A stretch of DNA of 64,000 bases. Source: Daucus carota subsp. sativus. Lineage: Eukaryota; Streptophyta; Magnoliopsida; Apiales; Apiaceae. A program made the position numbers and the translations under genes. Location of the stretch: positions 41,343,454 to 41,407,453 of the forward strand of contig NC_030389.2 of NCBI RefSeq assembly GCF_001625215.2, in the 5' to 3' direction. Position 1 is the first letter of the stretch, and each line of letters opens with the position of its first letter. Of this stretch, positions 24,776 to 38,068 are shown piece after piece. The notes under the pieces were generated by a model that was not told where the DNA came from, searched no databases, and saw only the letters and a list, made by a program, of their open reading frames with translations.

Positions 24776-25460
24776 TCAATTTAGATCCTCAAAATAAAAT
24801 CTAAAAAAATGCAAAAGTCAACTTGAAGATATTTAACAATCAAGAAACGGATGGAGAAATTTAATGCTAAATGAGACGTGAACATATTTTGAACGTTCAA
24901 AGATGATCCAACCATGCCTCCTGGAACAAAGAAGGCAGTGAAGGAGACTATAAAAATGGAAAATTACAATTTATTAGTATTGCAAATGTTGGTGATAAAA
25001 TTGAATGTCCAAAAGGAGTGTTGCACTCATAGTACAGTATGTATGTGACCCATAAGTCTGGCGACAGTTATGCAAGTCATGTTTAAAGTGATGGAAAGTG
25101 TCGTGTCTGAACAAATTTTATTCAAGTATATTGTATAATGAGTGCCAGCTTCTAACAAGTAACTTATCGGCCACCCATGCACATGGCCGGAGCATCACTG
25201 TCCGGAGGGTCAACTCCGTGTTGCAAATCCACTCGGGTCGGCTTAATATTTTTAAGAAGTAATTATATACAGGATTGATCCGAACAAAACCGGAGACAAT
25301 AGACCCAAAAAACCTGATACCAACAAGATAATACTCGATATTCAGCTTATTATCGAAGTCCTACTATCCTATAATCTATTTTATTCGCTAATCACAAAAT
25401 TGTAAATATTTAATTTCAACATTTATTTTGTATATAAATATATCTACCTATCTATATTAT
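24776..25460. other. Intergenic DNA
   Basis: Nothing recognisable; no gene or clear repeat structure. Confidence 0.4.
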
Positions 25461-25870
25461 TCTAGGGATAATTTGGTGTTCAGTCACGATAAACGCTAAC
25501 TACCATGTAATTTTTTTTTTGTGGTTTTCTCTAAATATTCAAATCCATACATCATTTTCTAATATTTTGTAAAGATACCAGATTTTACAAAATATTTGCA
25601 AAATTACTTTATACAACTAGTTGCAACCACACGCAAAGCATACATACAACCATGTAACCAGGTTGCAACCACATACAATTATACATACAACCAGATTCAA
25701 TCATACTTACAAGTTATAACTCTTTGGTTGCATCTAGTTGCACACCATATTTTTACAAATATTATTCTAAAAATCAATATTTCTATAAATATGTTAAAAT
25801 TATAGTAAAATCGTAAAAAATAATAGAAAAAGTGATATTTTGCATAAATTTCCTTTCTTTTACTCTTGCA
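25461..25870. repeat. GCAACC-rich element
   Basis: The core 25619-25745 repeats gttgcaacca(ca/c) and catacaacca motifs, flanked by tttgcaaaat-type sequence. A similar composition is found at 44812-45060. It may be a diverged foldback transposon. Confidence 0.35.
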
Positions 25871-28226
25871 TTTGTTTTTAACTAATATTTTTTGAAAATT
25901 AATATAAAATAAAATATATTTTCTTAAAAAAAACTCTTCACCCAAAAAAAATATGGGTATTAAACAATACAAAATCATTAATAAAATGATGTCGAGAGTT
26001 GAATAATAAGTAACAAATTTTAAACTATATACTCATTCATACTACAAGTTTAAAGCTAGTCCTCACGTAATCAAACCACCAAAAAGTTTAAAGCTAGTAC
26101 TAACATAACCAAACTACTAAAACTTTGGTTGTTCCTCAATTTATTTTAATAGACTTTGTAATAATAATTAAAATATATTTTAATATTCTCATCGAAATAT
26201 ATCTCTTCGGATCAATTTTTAATTAGTTTTTTGATGAAACTTATTTAACACATTAACTAAAATACTTGTTTAACACGCCCAATAAAAATATATTACTGTA
26301 TTCTGATACAATTTTATATTCGCAATAGAATTAACTATTAAAATATATAATAAAATAACAAATATTATAAATCACCTCTAAATAACATTATAAACAAGGG
26401 TTGTAAACTAGTATTATTATCCACTTATTAAGTTATTATACTATTATATTAGACTGTAACATGATGCAAAAAACAAATTGAACTTTGAAATACTTGACTA
26501 ATCTGAAAAATATCTTTCAAGTCGAACATACATAAACCCTTTTTCCAACTCAGGTCAAATTTTGGTCGGATTGCTGGACCGTACAATAAACCTGATGAGT
26601 AGATTCAAGTCGACCTCAAACAGCTTGTAATCAATCAATCAATCATAAACTCATTCAAGTGTTCATTGTCCCAGAACCAGGACTCATATAAGATTATACA
26701 CCCAAGGCCTTAACTAGAACCCTAAATACTCTAGTAAACACAGATTGTTTTATTATTAGTCCAGTACTCAGTGTTATAGTTAATAATAATGTGGTTATCA
26801 AATCACGGATAAAATTGCAGTACTCACAACAACATAAACGTATTATAAAGTCACTATGAATATGGACCTGAAATAATTCTGGTAAGAATCACTACAGCCT
26901 ACAGCTATTAGAAGTGGTAGGCAAGAACAGAAATCCACAAGAAAACCCAACTTTTATCAGCACTTTCATCAACTTGAAAACATAGGCAACTACTCTAAAG
27001 TCTAAACACATGACAAGATTAACAGGCAACTACTCCCACTACTTCAAAATAGGTTAACTTTAATTTCATTATCCTCAAACCTTATGCCCATCTCCCATAT
27101 AATTTCAATTAATATATTTATAAGATGTCCCCTTCTGTATAGGTGAGTACAATTATTTTTTTGGTAAAAGATGATTTCAAGTAATCTCTAACTTGTATAC
27201 AACTCCCATGTACCAGGACTAGAAACTTCTGAATTATTGTCTCATTTTAGCATGTATTAGGTTCCACCTGTCTCCACATCCAGTATAAAGGAATTTCTAA
27301 CCAAACCAATATTTTATCTGCTTGCACAACTATTACTAAACTCCCTGAGACTGTCATACAAGTGTCAGTTCAAAATGATAGTGATCTTGATCTCAAGTTT
27401 TCAGCAAGTAGTAAAATATGAAAGCGCCTAAATAGCTCACAAGCTAACTCAGTTTGAATTTGATTATAAACAATCTCAAAAACATTTGTCTGGATATTGA
27501 ATAGTGTTCTCAGATGTAATCAATATCAACACGTTTAATCAACTAAAAAGTTTAACTGATCTATACACATGCAAAAGTAAATTTTGCTCAATAAAAAAAA
27601 CAATTCAATTGACAGATCTCTTTACCAACAAAAAGAACTACAAATCATGCATTGCATTTATTTATAATCAATAATTTCAATAGCTGTTGTTTTCACTTCT
27701 TGCATTGTAAATGACTTCTACGACTAAACAACGCCAATAAACACATCAAACATCAATTATAGAGCTACAATAAGAAAATATTTACTAACCACCAACGACA
27801 AACAATTACCTTATGATCAAAACTGGGGAGAAAAGATATTTAGGGTAAAGAGATTTAATGATTTAATTACTTCTTTTTACGAAAACTGTGTGACGTAAAA
27901 ATTAATGATCGAATTCAGGACTTCTCTCTTGCACGGGTGAGCACCTACCAGTCAACAGTTTTTGCAGTAAAAGAAATTATATATAAGAACTATGCTAAAA
28001 TGTCGATGAGCTGACTAATAAATTCATTTCTTTCTTTTATAGAGGAAGAAAGAATGGTAAACAAAGGCAACATTAGATATAACAGATATGAAACAGAACA
28101 ATTAATCCATACAGACACTTATTACTGGTTATGTATGTCTTTTTAACAGCAACCATAGAGACTTTTACATTATTTGAAGTACAAACAAAATAACTAGTAG
28201 CTGCACATTCTACTTACACCGCATAC
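25871..28226. other. AT-rich intergenic DNA downstream of the Pet100-like gene
   Basis: No gene supported on either strand. The part nearest 28226 presumably contains the 3' UTR of the minus-strand gene. Confidence 0.4.
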
Positions 28227-31200
28227 TCATTCACGGCTATCTCGCTTTCGGGCTAATTCTCGAGCCATTTCCCTTATTTCCTCTGGTGATGGGGGCCTTT
28301 CTCCCTCTGGTGGATACACAACATATTGACGCTGCATAATAGAGATAAGAACAATATGCATTATAAAACTATTAAATTTGAGAATAAAAGATAAATATTC
28401 TGGTAATTATTCATAACAAGGTTTAATCCCAGGGCAATTAGTGAAAAGATGTAATCATCTCTGATACTTTATTTCTTAAGTAAATTAATACTCTATAGGA
28501 ACACCCTCATCTCTACTTATCTCCACCCATACTGCACTCCTTCATTTACGCATAGTCTCCTGAATAAGTTTTTGTACAGGGCAAATTTAATATTTTAAAA
28601 CCAAGCCTTCCATCCATCATGATTAAATATTGCTTTTCTACTGCAATGGCCGGCTGTGGTGCTTGCCAGTGTTGAATCAAGATGAGTACAAAATTCAAAA
28701 TCAACACAGCATTCTACGAATGACCTGACACCACAAGGATAGCATAGACTCGGATGTGAAATGAAGATAAAGAGCAAGTCAAACTGATGTACAGTACTTG
28801 ATGAATTAAGTGTTGGTTAGATTTGGACACCATTCATATGATTCAAGTTGGTGTTTTTATATCAACATGACAATTGTTCTCGTCAAAATATCTCACCTAA
28901 CTAGCCAATCTCTACGGGGACTCATTAAAAGCACTCAATCTCTGTCTATATCACTATTTTAAATTTTGAAAAAAGAATTAACAGAATTGGAGATTTTTTT
29001 CCTAAAATATAGACATAGGCAATTGGTTTTTTTTTTAGTTTGACCACCCAAAGTCAAGTCCAGGAATAAATTAAGGTTGCAGGCCTGATTACCCGTTCCC
29101 TATAATTGTGATTTGGTTGTATTATATGAGTCACACATAACACGTGATACATTTCATCCTGTGACTAGGATTCCGTTAAGCTTTCTGTCAATAAATTTTC
29201 AGTCTTGACTAGTGTTGCACAGATCGTGGGTCGATGCGGCGCATGGTAAGAGTACGTGGAACATCAGTGTGTATGAATCATTAATCGGGTCGAAACGAAG
29301 TTCCTATTTTTAATTAATATTTTATACATAAAGTTTGAAATAATACCAAAAGCTTTTGCTGAAATTATGAGGAAAAGTTGAACTTTATAATATAATATCT
29401 AATGCGAACTGCAATACAATGTTCGAAAATCAAATTAAACCAAAACCCCCGAAAACATGAAGATAAACTTGTAAACAATTTTAAATATTCACTCCCAATT
29501 TAAATCTTCAAGTCTCACAGCAGAGTCCTGTGAGTCTTCCAATAAAATTTTCTTCGAATATCCCAATTCCTTGTCGTTCCTCTTCCTCATTGCAGAGATA
29601 TAAGGCGAATGTTGGAGTGGATGGAAACTAATTTATCAGCCCTTGTAGCATTAAGTTGTTTCTTTTTGTAATATGAATATATGAGTATGTGCTCCAAACT
29701 CTTTCAACGGATGAGCTACTAATGAGCAAAGAGAACTTTGAGAGCAATTTCAGCGAGCTCGTGAATCATAAGTTGACCGCCATGATATCGAATTCATTGC
29801 CACCGCATCAGTTCTAGCTACTCGTGTCCCAAAACGTCCCTCCTTTGATTGAAATCTCGAGAGTTTCTCGCGTAATAATTTTCTTTCATTAGTTTATTCG
29901 CGCATTTCATTAAATGCTAACATAACCTCTTTAACAACCTCCAAATCTTGATTAGGAAAATGCATAAGACACCACCTGGAGCTTCTTACCAGTTACCTCA
30001 AATAACTCGCATCATAAAAATGAGGCAAGACAAAAATCTAAACAATGCATTGGAATGTTTCTCCCCACATTGTACCAAAATTTCTTGCATTTTCTGATGA
30101 TCATTAGCATGTTGTTTATTTTTCATCACATCACTAATTTCCCCTAGCATCAAATCCATTCTCCCATCTTATGTCCCTCCACGAACACAAAATTTAATCA
30201 ATAAATATATAGGCTTTGTTGTGGCTGAAATAATATAAACCTCATCCCAAAATTCTTCATCCCCAATTGTTGTAGCAATTTCTAAGATTTCTTGTTACCA
30301 AGTCACAACTTTTTACCCCCAACCCATTGGCACTACAGTGGTGGCAAGTGCCTCCCTAATACTCTTTTCAACATGATATAATGGGAAGCAAATCTAGTTT
30401 TGGCTACTTTCAGTAACTCAAGTTGAGAATTTGCTCGCAATAACGCAAAGGTTGTTCCATGATTTTTAATAAATTTAATAATATCTTTTGCCCTTCTATG
30501 TTTCTCTTCAATCAAATTGAACTCGGTTACAAAATCCTTAAATATAAGATTAGGAGTATGTACTACACATGGTAACCAAAAAACATGTTTGTGTACCTTT
30601 TGAATCTCTCTTCTAGCTAATTTGCAATTTGTGGCATTGTCCGTTAAAACTTGGAGAACATTTGAAGATCTAATTTCATCCACGGTTTCGAGCAAAAAAG
30701 TTGCAATAGCTTTTCCCTATTTCTCCACACCTAAAAAAACAAATCATATTGCCTATCATAGTTTTATAAATGTGCCCAAAAATATTATTTATGTGTGATT
30801 GCTTCAGTTTATTATATATTTGCATACCTTCAAAATTGTGTGCATCTAGAAACATAAAATCGATTAATGTCATTGCAGCAAACAATCGTGTTTCTATATG
30901 CAGATTGGAGGTATGCAAATATATAATAAACTAAAGCAACCACACACAAATAATATTATTGGGAATATTTATAAAATTATGATAAGTAATCTGATTTGTT
31001 TTGGTTTTCTAGGTGTGGAGAAAAGTCGGGAAAAGCTATTGCAACATTTAAGCTCAAAGTCGTGAATGAAACTGGACCTTCAAATGTTCTCCAAAGTTTA
31101 AAGAAACAATGTTGGAAATTGCAAATTAGCAGCAGGAGAGATTCAAAAGATACACAAACATGTTTTCTGGTCACCATGTGTTGTACATACTCTTAATCTG

Positions 31201-33934
31201 ATCTCTTTAAGGATTTTGTAGCCGAGTTCAGTTGGATTGAACAGGCAAGTAGAAGGGCAAAAGATATTGTTATGTTTATCAAAAATCATGGAACATCACT
31301 TGCGTTATTTTGAGCAAATTCTCAACTTGAGTTGCTGAAAATAGCCAAAACTGGATTTGTTTCCCATAATATCCTGTTGAAAAGAGTAGGCAAGTATAGG
31401 GATGCATTTGCCATCAGTGTAGTGTTATGCCTTGGAAAGAATGGGTAAAAAGTTGTTACTTGGTAACAAGAAACCTTGAAGAAATTGCTGCAATAATTGG
31501 GGATGAAGAATTTTGGAATGAGGTTTGTAATATTTTAGCCCCAACAAAGCCTATATATTGAATGGGAGAAATTTATGAGAGACTGGATTGTATGCTAGGA
31601 GAAATTAGTAATATGGTGAAAATTAACCAACATGCTAATGATCATCAGAAAATGCAAGAAACTTTGGTGCAACGTTAGGAGAAAATGAACATTCCTCTGC
31701 ATTGTTTGGATTTTTATCTTGATCCCCATTTTCATGATGCGAGTTATTGAGGTTGGATGCTCCGGGTGGTGTTTCTAGGCGTTCTCCTAATCAAGATATG
31801 GAGGTTGTTACAGAAGTTATGCCATCATTTGATAAGATAGGCAAAGACACTAATAAAAGAAAATTATTGCGTAAGCAATTCTTGATATTTCAATCAAAAG
31901 AGGGTTACACCAACATCTAAAACTGATACGGTGTCAATGAATCCGATATCATGGTGGTCAACTTATGATTCACAGACTCCAGAGCTCGCTTGAATTGTTC
32001 TGAAAGTTTTATCTTAACTCATTAGTAGCTCATCTGCTGAAAGAGTTTGGAGCACATACTCATATATTCATCATGCAAAACGAAACAGGTTAAATGCTAC
32101 AAGGGTTAAATTAGTTTTCAATCCAATCCTACATTTGCCTTTTATCAAGTTGCAATGAGGAATATAATAATGGACCGACAAGGAAGTGAGATATTGACCT
32201 AGAGAATACTTTATTGAAAGACTTTGCTGTGAGACTTGAAGATTTAAAACGGGAGTGAATAATTAAAATTGTTTACAAGTTTATTAAAGACAACTGTCAT
32301 TGAAGAGTAGCTCTGGAAAGCTAAATTAAAGGATGGATAATTTTCCTTTAAGAGAAGCTTTCTCATGCCATGAACGTAAAAAGAAAGGTAGTCCATGGGC
32401 ATCGAGTTAGATGGAAAAGCTTGGAAAAATATTGATATTGTTGCCACTGAAACACCTTTAGAGAGCTCATTTAAAAATGAAATTGATGTCCTCGCTAAAG
32501 TTGATTGTCTTCTTTCAGATCCATTTGTCCCTATGCCTTGACAGAAAAAGGTGAAGAAGTTCTGCAAAGCTGTTGCTAAACTAGATAAGATGAAACTCGA
32601 TGCTATAGAAAAAGCTTGTTATCCTTTAAAAGTAAGCTTAAGAATGCGAGAAATGTGCTCATCGACACCTAGCCCTGAGATGTGGATCATCCAAGACACA
32701 TTAGCATGGTGTACTCTTATTTGAACCATCATGGAGAATAGATGGGGCGATTCAGGTGAGATCCAACTTGCGATTCACTCATGGGATTCCAATTGTCAGG
32801 GTAGGCCCACCATGGCTCCTTTCTTCTCGAGAAAGGATACATTCCTTATTAGTGTATAGACAACTATTTCTTGATGGAAATATAAAATGGAGCACCTAAC
32901 AATGCATCTTCACATACCAAGGCAAGAACTAGGAGACAACCCCTCTCATTCTAGTGTGACAAGACTGATTGTACTATTCGAGCTATCCTAGGAGCTAATA
33001 AGATTTTAAGAATGCTATAGATAGGAAGTAACTCAAATTAAGAATTTCGAGGATACATTATATATTGGTTAAAACACAAACTAGATTGGTTGTTTCTGTG
33101 TTGTCTGGGTTTACTATATTTGATTTGAATTTTATAGAGTTTGGCCCTCCGCTCTTCCCTAGGTATAATCTCAGATCCTTCACTGCGAGTGACATCTTCC
33201 TTCCAAAACGAAACCATAACCAATAGTTCATCATCTACACTCAAGTCTTAGATAAAAGATGGAGGCATGGAGCTTCCTATTTATCCAACACATTTTACTA
33301 GCAATAAAGAAGAAAAATTCAAGTACCACGACTGAAATTCCAGAAAAGCACATATCAAATATACCCCTACTGTTAAACCTAAAAAGAACACCCAAAAAAC
33401 TAAATTAAATCAGGAGTCACGACCACAAACAATAACCCTCTGCTCATTCAATATTTAAAATATATCATACAGATAAAATAAAAAACGTATTTCTGACATA
33501 GTTCTTATCACCATATGGTCCTATTACTCGAATTAAACCACTAGTTCTAAACACGACTCCTCATCCCAATCACAAACTCAACCAAATCACAATAAACTCA
33601 TCAAAAAAATAGTTCAAAACGCCAAACATTCCCTCCAATATAACATTTCCACGCAAACTAAAGCATCAATCAACACAATTATATTACTCACATATACAAT
33701 ATATAAACAATAATAAAGAGTAACCGACGCCGAAAACTAAAACAGACAGAGGTAAAGCAGAATAATAAAGCAAGAGAAATATATTATAGATACAAGAATA
33801 CATACAGCGCCCATGAATCGCTGGAGATTGTGAGTGTTGTTAGCGAAGAAATACATGAGTCCAATCGGAACCGTTACGTACACCGCGAATTTCGCGACTT
33901 CCAGCACGCCTTTGGAAGTGCCCAGCGATGACAT
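28227..33934 (-). CDS. Pet100-like mitochondrial cytochrome c oxidase assembly protein
   Basis: Two exons, 33934-33806 and 28331-28227, separated by a 5,474-bp GT-AG intron, encode 77 aa. Exon 1 reads MSSLGTSKGVLEVAKFAVYV…GLMYFFANN, a single membrane-spanning segment (about residues 13-32). Exon 2 carries YVVYPPEGERPPSPEEIREM and a charged tail ending RKRDSRE. A short N-terminal membrane anchor followed by (R)xYxxYPPE is the pattern of the Pet100 family, small inner-mitochondrial-membrane chaperones for complex IV assembly. Length and sequence agree with the small Arabidopsis protein I recall as At4g14615. The splice restores the expected MGA-RQYVVYPPE junction. The intron is very large for so small a gene and is filled with transposon remnants. 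The function is inferred from family resemblance. Confidence 0.82.
29600..30918 (-). pseudogene. hAT transposase remnant, left arm
   Basis: The minus-strand frame 30695-30333 reads VLQVLTDNATNCKLARREIQ, then HVFWLPCVVHTPNLIFKD, then IIKFIKNHGTTFALLR and TRFASHYIMLKRV. This is the DUF659/RNase-H-like core of plant hAT transposases. A C-terminal hATC dimerisation remnant (SSAERVW-like) follows near 29640-29740 on the same strand. Stops and frameshifts separate the parts, so it is not functional. Confidence 0.75.
30970..32160 (+). pseudogene. hAT transposase remnant, right arm
   Basis: The plus strand repeats the left arm in broken frames: SNVLQ…, FIKNHGTSLALF-like sequence near 31280-31310, a WWSTYDSQTPELA block near 31955-31995 and SSSAERVWSTYSYIHHAKRN near 32026-32090, which is the hATC dimerisation domain. 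Multiple stops show decay. Confidence 0.7.
32285..33240. other. Intron remainder with no recognised gene
   Basis: Broken frames on both strands, for example minus 32567-32244 and 33244-33038, have no recognised family. They may be older transposon debris. Confidence 0.35.
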
Positions 33935-34230
33935 ATCTTTGTTTGAATTTGTGTCTTTGATTAATTCAGTGTTGAGATATTAGCTGCAACTAAGAACCCT
34001 GGGGGAGAGAAAATGAATAAGGTGAAGATGATATGATATCAAGTAACCGACTCTTAAATGTTAATAAAAGGCCGGGCCAACTGTACTTAATCAAGCGTAC
34101 TGGCCCAACTGTACTTATCTAAGTCTAGTTTAAAAACCGGACCCAACTCACCGTTATTAGACCATAACACGAGCCTTTCAAGCAATTTGCTTCCGCACTA
34201 ACTAAAATTGTTTTCGGTTTTTTTATGGTG

Positions 34231-34396
34231 TGCCGTGCCCGTGGCCACACACTAAACATTAAAATTTATAAATTTAGATGGTTTTTATTGGTTTACTTTG
34301 TTTAATAATGGTGGATCTTTTACATTTATAATAACCATACCAATCAAAACCCTCCAAATTTATAAATGTTAGTGCTTAGCATGTGCGCATGGGCGA
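34231..34396. mobile_element. Foldback MITE
   Basis: The whole 166 bp forms a hairpin: acactaaacattaaaattta…atggtttttattggt is inverted as accaatcaaaaccctccaaatttataaatgttagtgc. The ends gtgcccgtggccaca and tgtgcgcatgggcgac are also inverse-like. It lies about 300 bp upstream of the Pet100-like gene. Confidence 0.6.
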
Positions 34397-34733
34397 CAAA
34401 CCCAATTGGTTTACGAGCTGGTGACCTAGTGTCCTCAATTTAAAATATAATAACGACGGTCTATTTTCACTAGGCTTGTAAGTTTTCTTTTTCTTTTAAA
34501 ATTAGCTTATAAGTTTTATTCATATGATATTACTACCCAGTACCCAATATGGAACAAATGGCCCGACCAGAAGTTATATGGACACTCATGTGCGACATAA
34601 GTGCAGATAAAAGCCCAGTACCTACAGTAGTTCACTTCTTAAGGTTGTTTTTACAAAGAAGTTTTTCAGTTATTATGAAATGCAAAGGACTTTCAAGTAT
34701 GCTTTCACTTATTTTTTTGAAAAAAAGAATTAA

Positions 34734-35121
34734 AGCATCTCCAACCATCTAAAGCCCTTGGCTAAAAGATGAGTTGGCATACTTAAAATAAAAAAATTTA
34801 GCCAACAGCTCCAAAAACTCAACTCCAACCATGATGAGCTGTTGTCTATAAATTTAGCCAACCTCCTGGCTAAACTTGTCGAACCTCTACAGGTCTGTAA
34901 AAAATCTGTAGGAAGATTGTACATCATTTATTACCATATTAAACTGATATATTCTATTTTAACAATTTAAAATATTAATAACATACTATTTTTAAATTAT
35001 AGCCAACCAATATAGCCAGTACCATTATAGCAAAATGTCTTACAGGTTCAGCAAATTTTACATAATGTCTTACAGGTCCAATTTAGCCAACGATTATAGC
35101 CAACGCCGTTGGAGATGATCT
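34734..35121. mobile_element. MITE, family copy 2
   Basis: Homologous to 23286-23711 over its whole right half and with the same termini (agcatctccaaccat … gttggagatgatct). Non-coding. Confidence 0.75.
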
Positions 35122-35308
35122 TATGAATGAATTGCACGTGGAAAATCTGCACAGAATTACGCCAAAAATTATCTATATACAGCATGTCCGTCGGAAATTT
35201 TCCTTGACTGTCACATTTAGTATTGCAAAAATTGATTGAAGGTCATAAAAAAGACTCACCGAGAAGAATCCAATGGTATATACGAGTATTTTGGACGTTT
35301 GTCGCATG

Positions 35309-36112
35309 TAGGGGTGTCGATGGATCGGATTTGGATCGGATCATCCTTGATCCATATCTTGATCCGTCTAATTTTATCGGATTCGGATTTGGATCGGATT
35401 ATAGACGGATTTTTTAGAACATGATCCATATCCTAATCTGTAGGATTATCGGATTTTCGGATCGGAGCTTCGCTCCATGTATATTTAGAAAAAAATATTT
35501 CATTTTTTATATTTTGAATTTTCGGATCGTAGGAAAATCCAAATATGTATTGTAAAATAAAAATTAAAAAACGAATGTATATAAAACACACACCACACAT
35601 ATTAATCATTAAGACACAATTGCAAGAATGTGTAGCTACTACCAGTTACGGATATTAAAACATGAAACTAGTGCCGATGCACATAACCATAACATGCATA
35701 TTCAAAACATGAAATTAGCAGTATGTTGACAAAATGAATACCAAAATATACACAAAAAATGCAACACCAATGAGCAAACCAGCAATCAGAATACTAAAGC
35801 ATACAACTTACTCCTCAGATTTCAGTGGTCCGGTATACTAAAGCAATTTGTTTTATTTACTTTTATTTATAATATATTAGTTAAGTATTATATATATATA
35901 ATTATAAATAAATAAATATATATATATAAAAGTCGGATCGGATTATTTTCGGATCGGATCATATTAAATCCATATCCTATACATATCGGATCGGATTTTT
36001 TCCGGATCGGATTTTTTTCGGATCGGATTTTATTTTAGATGATCCATATCCGCTCCGTTAGCTCTTGGATCGGACCGGATCGGACCGAATATCCGCTCCA
36101 TTGACAGCTCTA
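35309..36112. mobile_element. Non-autonomous hAT element with exact 8-bp target duplication
   Basis: The identical octamer gtcgcatg flanks the element at 35301-35308 and 36113-36120. The termini taggggtgtcgatgg and (inverse) tagagctgtcaatgg are TIRs of the TAGGGGTGTCAA type seen in Ac-like hAT elements. Both subterminal regions (about 35320-35470 and 35930-36105) are packed with ggatcggat and its inverse, as expected of transposase-binding arrays. There is no transposase inside; length is 804 bp. Confidence 0.9.
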
Positions 36113-36120
36113 GTCGCATG

Positions 36121-36713
36121 CAATATAACTGCGCAGATCTTGTTTGGGTATATCCTGTTCCCTTCACCGGGTCACCGCAACTATTGGTGATATGGCACCC
36201 GAAAATATAAACCGTCTTTTCATGCATTCCAAGAGCAACAAAATATCAGATTCCAGCCCCTCATAACAATAGCATTTGAACTGGGCTGATTAAAAATTAT
36301 TGGTTAAATTGAAGATGGGTAAAATTTATCAAACTCATAAGATATTGCGGATGAAATAAATTATATTGATCGGCTATATTTCAAAAATAAATATAATTAT
36401 TATTTCAATTGGTCAAATAAAATATATTATCTTATCTTAATGTGATAATAGATGAAATTTTGTTACATGTCTCTAGAGGTTGGTCAAATTAGTCAACCAT
36501 TTTATTTTGACTATATTTTCTGTTGATGAAAATGGTTCATCGGAGGACGCATTGTGCCCGTCTGGGCAGCCCTACTTCTGGTTTTTTTTAAATAAAGGGT
36601 TAACCCTACTTTTCACGATCCATTTGTGTAAAAAGGAACTAGTTATAAAAATCTGAGAATTCTATTTCAGGATTTCTACTCTTTTCCCAAATAATTTAAT
36701 CACTTATATGTCT
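36121..36713. other. Intergenic DNA
   Basis: No gene or recognisable repeat. Confidence 0.4.
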
Positions 36714-36715
36714 TA

Positions 36716-37019
36716 CTCCCTCTGTCCCTCTCATTTCTTTACCGTTACTATCTTGGGATGTCCCTGTCATTTTTTTACGTTACTATAAATAGTAAGTTTT
36801 TCTCATCATTACACCCATTATCTTCCCCTACTATATCATATTTAATAATAAAAACTACTATTACACCCACTACTTTTCTCCACTATCTCAAATCTATTAT
36901 TAAATATTGATAGGTCCCACCACTTTACCCACTTTTCATCTAACTTTACTCAATTTTCATACATTGTCTTGGTCTCCGTGTACCCCTCCAATGTAAACAA
37001 TTGAGGGGGACGGAGGGAG
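36716..37019. mobile_element. Stowaway-like (Tc1/mariner) MITE
   Basis: The ends ctccctctgtccc and ggacggagggag (inverse) are the classic CTCCCTCCGTCCC Stowaway TIR, bounded on both sides by a TA dinucleotide (36714-36715 and 37020-37021). Length 304 bp. Confidence 0.85.
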
Positions 37020-37021
37020 TA

Positions 37022-37845
37022 ATTTACTTCTCATTTCTAATCACTTTCGTTATTTTAAGTAAAAAACACTTTTTAAAATTATCCAAACACTCTCATTATA
37101 TTATTATATATTTTTTATTTATAATATTACACATATCTAACACGAATTCTCACCCGGAAATACACGAGACGAGGTCCCCCCCCCCCCGCTCTAATTATCG
37201 TCATGTCATTGGCTCATTAACCTAGAAAACAGTAACACAACTACTTAAATATACAAAATATCTCAATGGCCAATGACGTTCGACTTGTTCAATTCCCGTG
37301 CGGTGCTGTTACTTCCACTGATTAATCTATGAAATTATGAAACATAGTAGTAAAAAACATCTAAACTATAATGCACATATCAATCACTAGTCTCCTAAAA
37401 GTAAAAATAGTGGAGTGAAAATGACTACATATCTTAATTCGTGGTGCAGACCAGTTTGAGATCTAATGGTGCATTGCTATTGATTCGATTTGGTATGATC
37501 GCCCGATTTTTTATATTATAATGATGAGGACTGATATAGAATAGTACACCATAGATGTCTAATTGTAGCCAATGGGTCGCTGTTGGATGTTTTTTGAAAA
37601 CAATAATACGTATATTTATATGGGGTAAACTAATGCTTCCAATTAGATGGTGTCTATTTCTCTAAAGGCTACGAATAGCTGATGCAGTAAGAAATTGTTG
37701 ATCGGCCAGTTATCTTGGATTTTTTGGACTCGCCAAGTCAATGAACAGGTTCCTTTTCTTTTTTCAGCTCAAACATTAGTATCTGATTTATACATGTGGA
37801 TATTCCACAGAATCTGAACCCAACATATTGGAAACATGATGTGGC
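37022..37845. other. Intergenic DNA
   Basis: No gene supported. A run of ten C is found near 37177-37187. Confidence 0.4.
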
Positions 37846-38068
37846 TGTTTGGGTTAGTTTAAAAGAAGTGACTTTTTGCTTAAATTAAAGAATTGGAGTA
37901 AAAGTGAGAAGTAAATATGCTAATAAAATGTTTGGAAAAAAAATAGAAGCTGTGAGGGAAAAGTTAGCATTCTCAACTTCTTAAAAGTGCTTCTACTTAT
38001 TTACACAAACGGGTTAAGAGAAGCAGAAGTCAGAAGCAACTTCTGCTTCTATGAAACAAACAGCCCCG
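37846..38068. mobile_element. MITE of the GTTTGGG…agaagcagaag family, copy 1
   Basis: It begins ctgtttgggttagtttaaaa and ends with cttctgcttct…aaacaaacag, giving imperfect inverse ends. It is homologous to 48959-49190 through aagtgactt(c/t)ttgcttaaa and agtgcttct…cacaaacgggt. Confidence 0.6.

Larger units (their letters stand above)
29466..32284. mobile_element. Head-to-head inverted pair of hAT transposase remnants
   Basis: The left arm (about 29466-30839, coding on minus) and right arm (about 30908-32284, coding on plus) are imperfect inverse copies, each about 1.38 kb, with a spacer of about 70 bp. Examples: ttcaagtctcacagca near 29508 pairs with tgctgtgagacttgaa near 32225, and tttgcatacct near 30830 pairs with aggtatgcaaa near 30909. 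Both arms encode pieces of the same hAT-type transposase. The whole structure lies inside the intron of the Pet100-like gene. Confidence 0.8.

Noticed and set aside
24306-24784. Two Arg/Leu-rich frames
   Set aside because: They are translations of the palindromic GAGCTCG repeat.
37171-37190. Run of C residues as a possible G-quadruplex or telomere-like site
   Set aside because: A single homopolymer run without repeated G-tracts or telomere units; it may even be a sequencing artefact.
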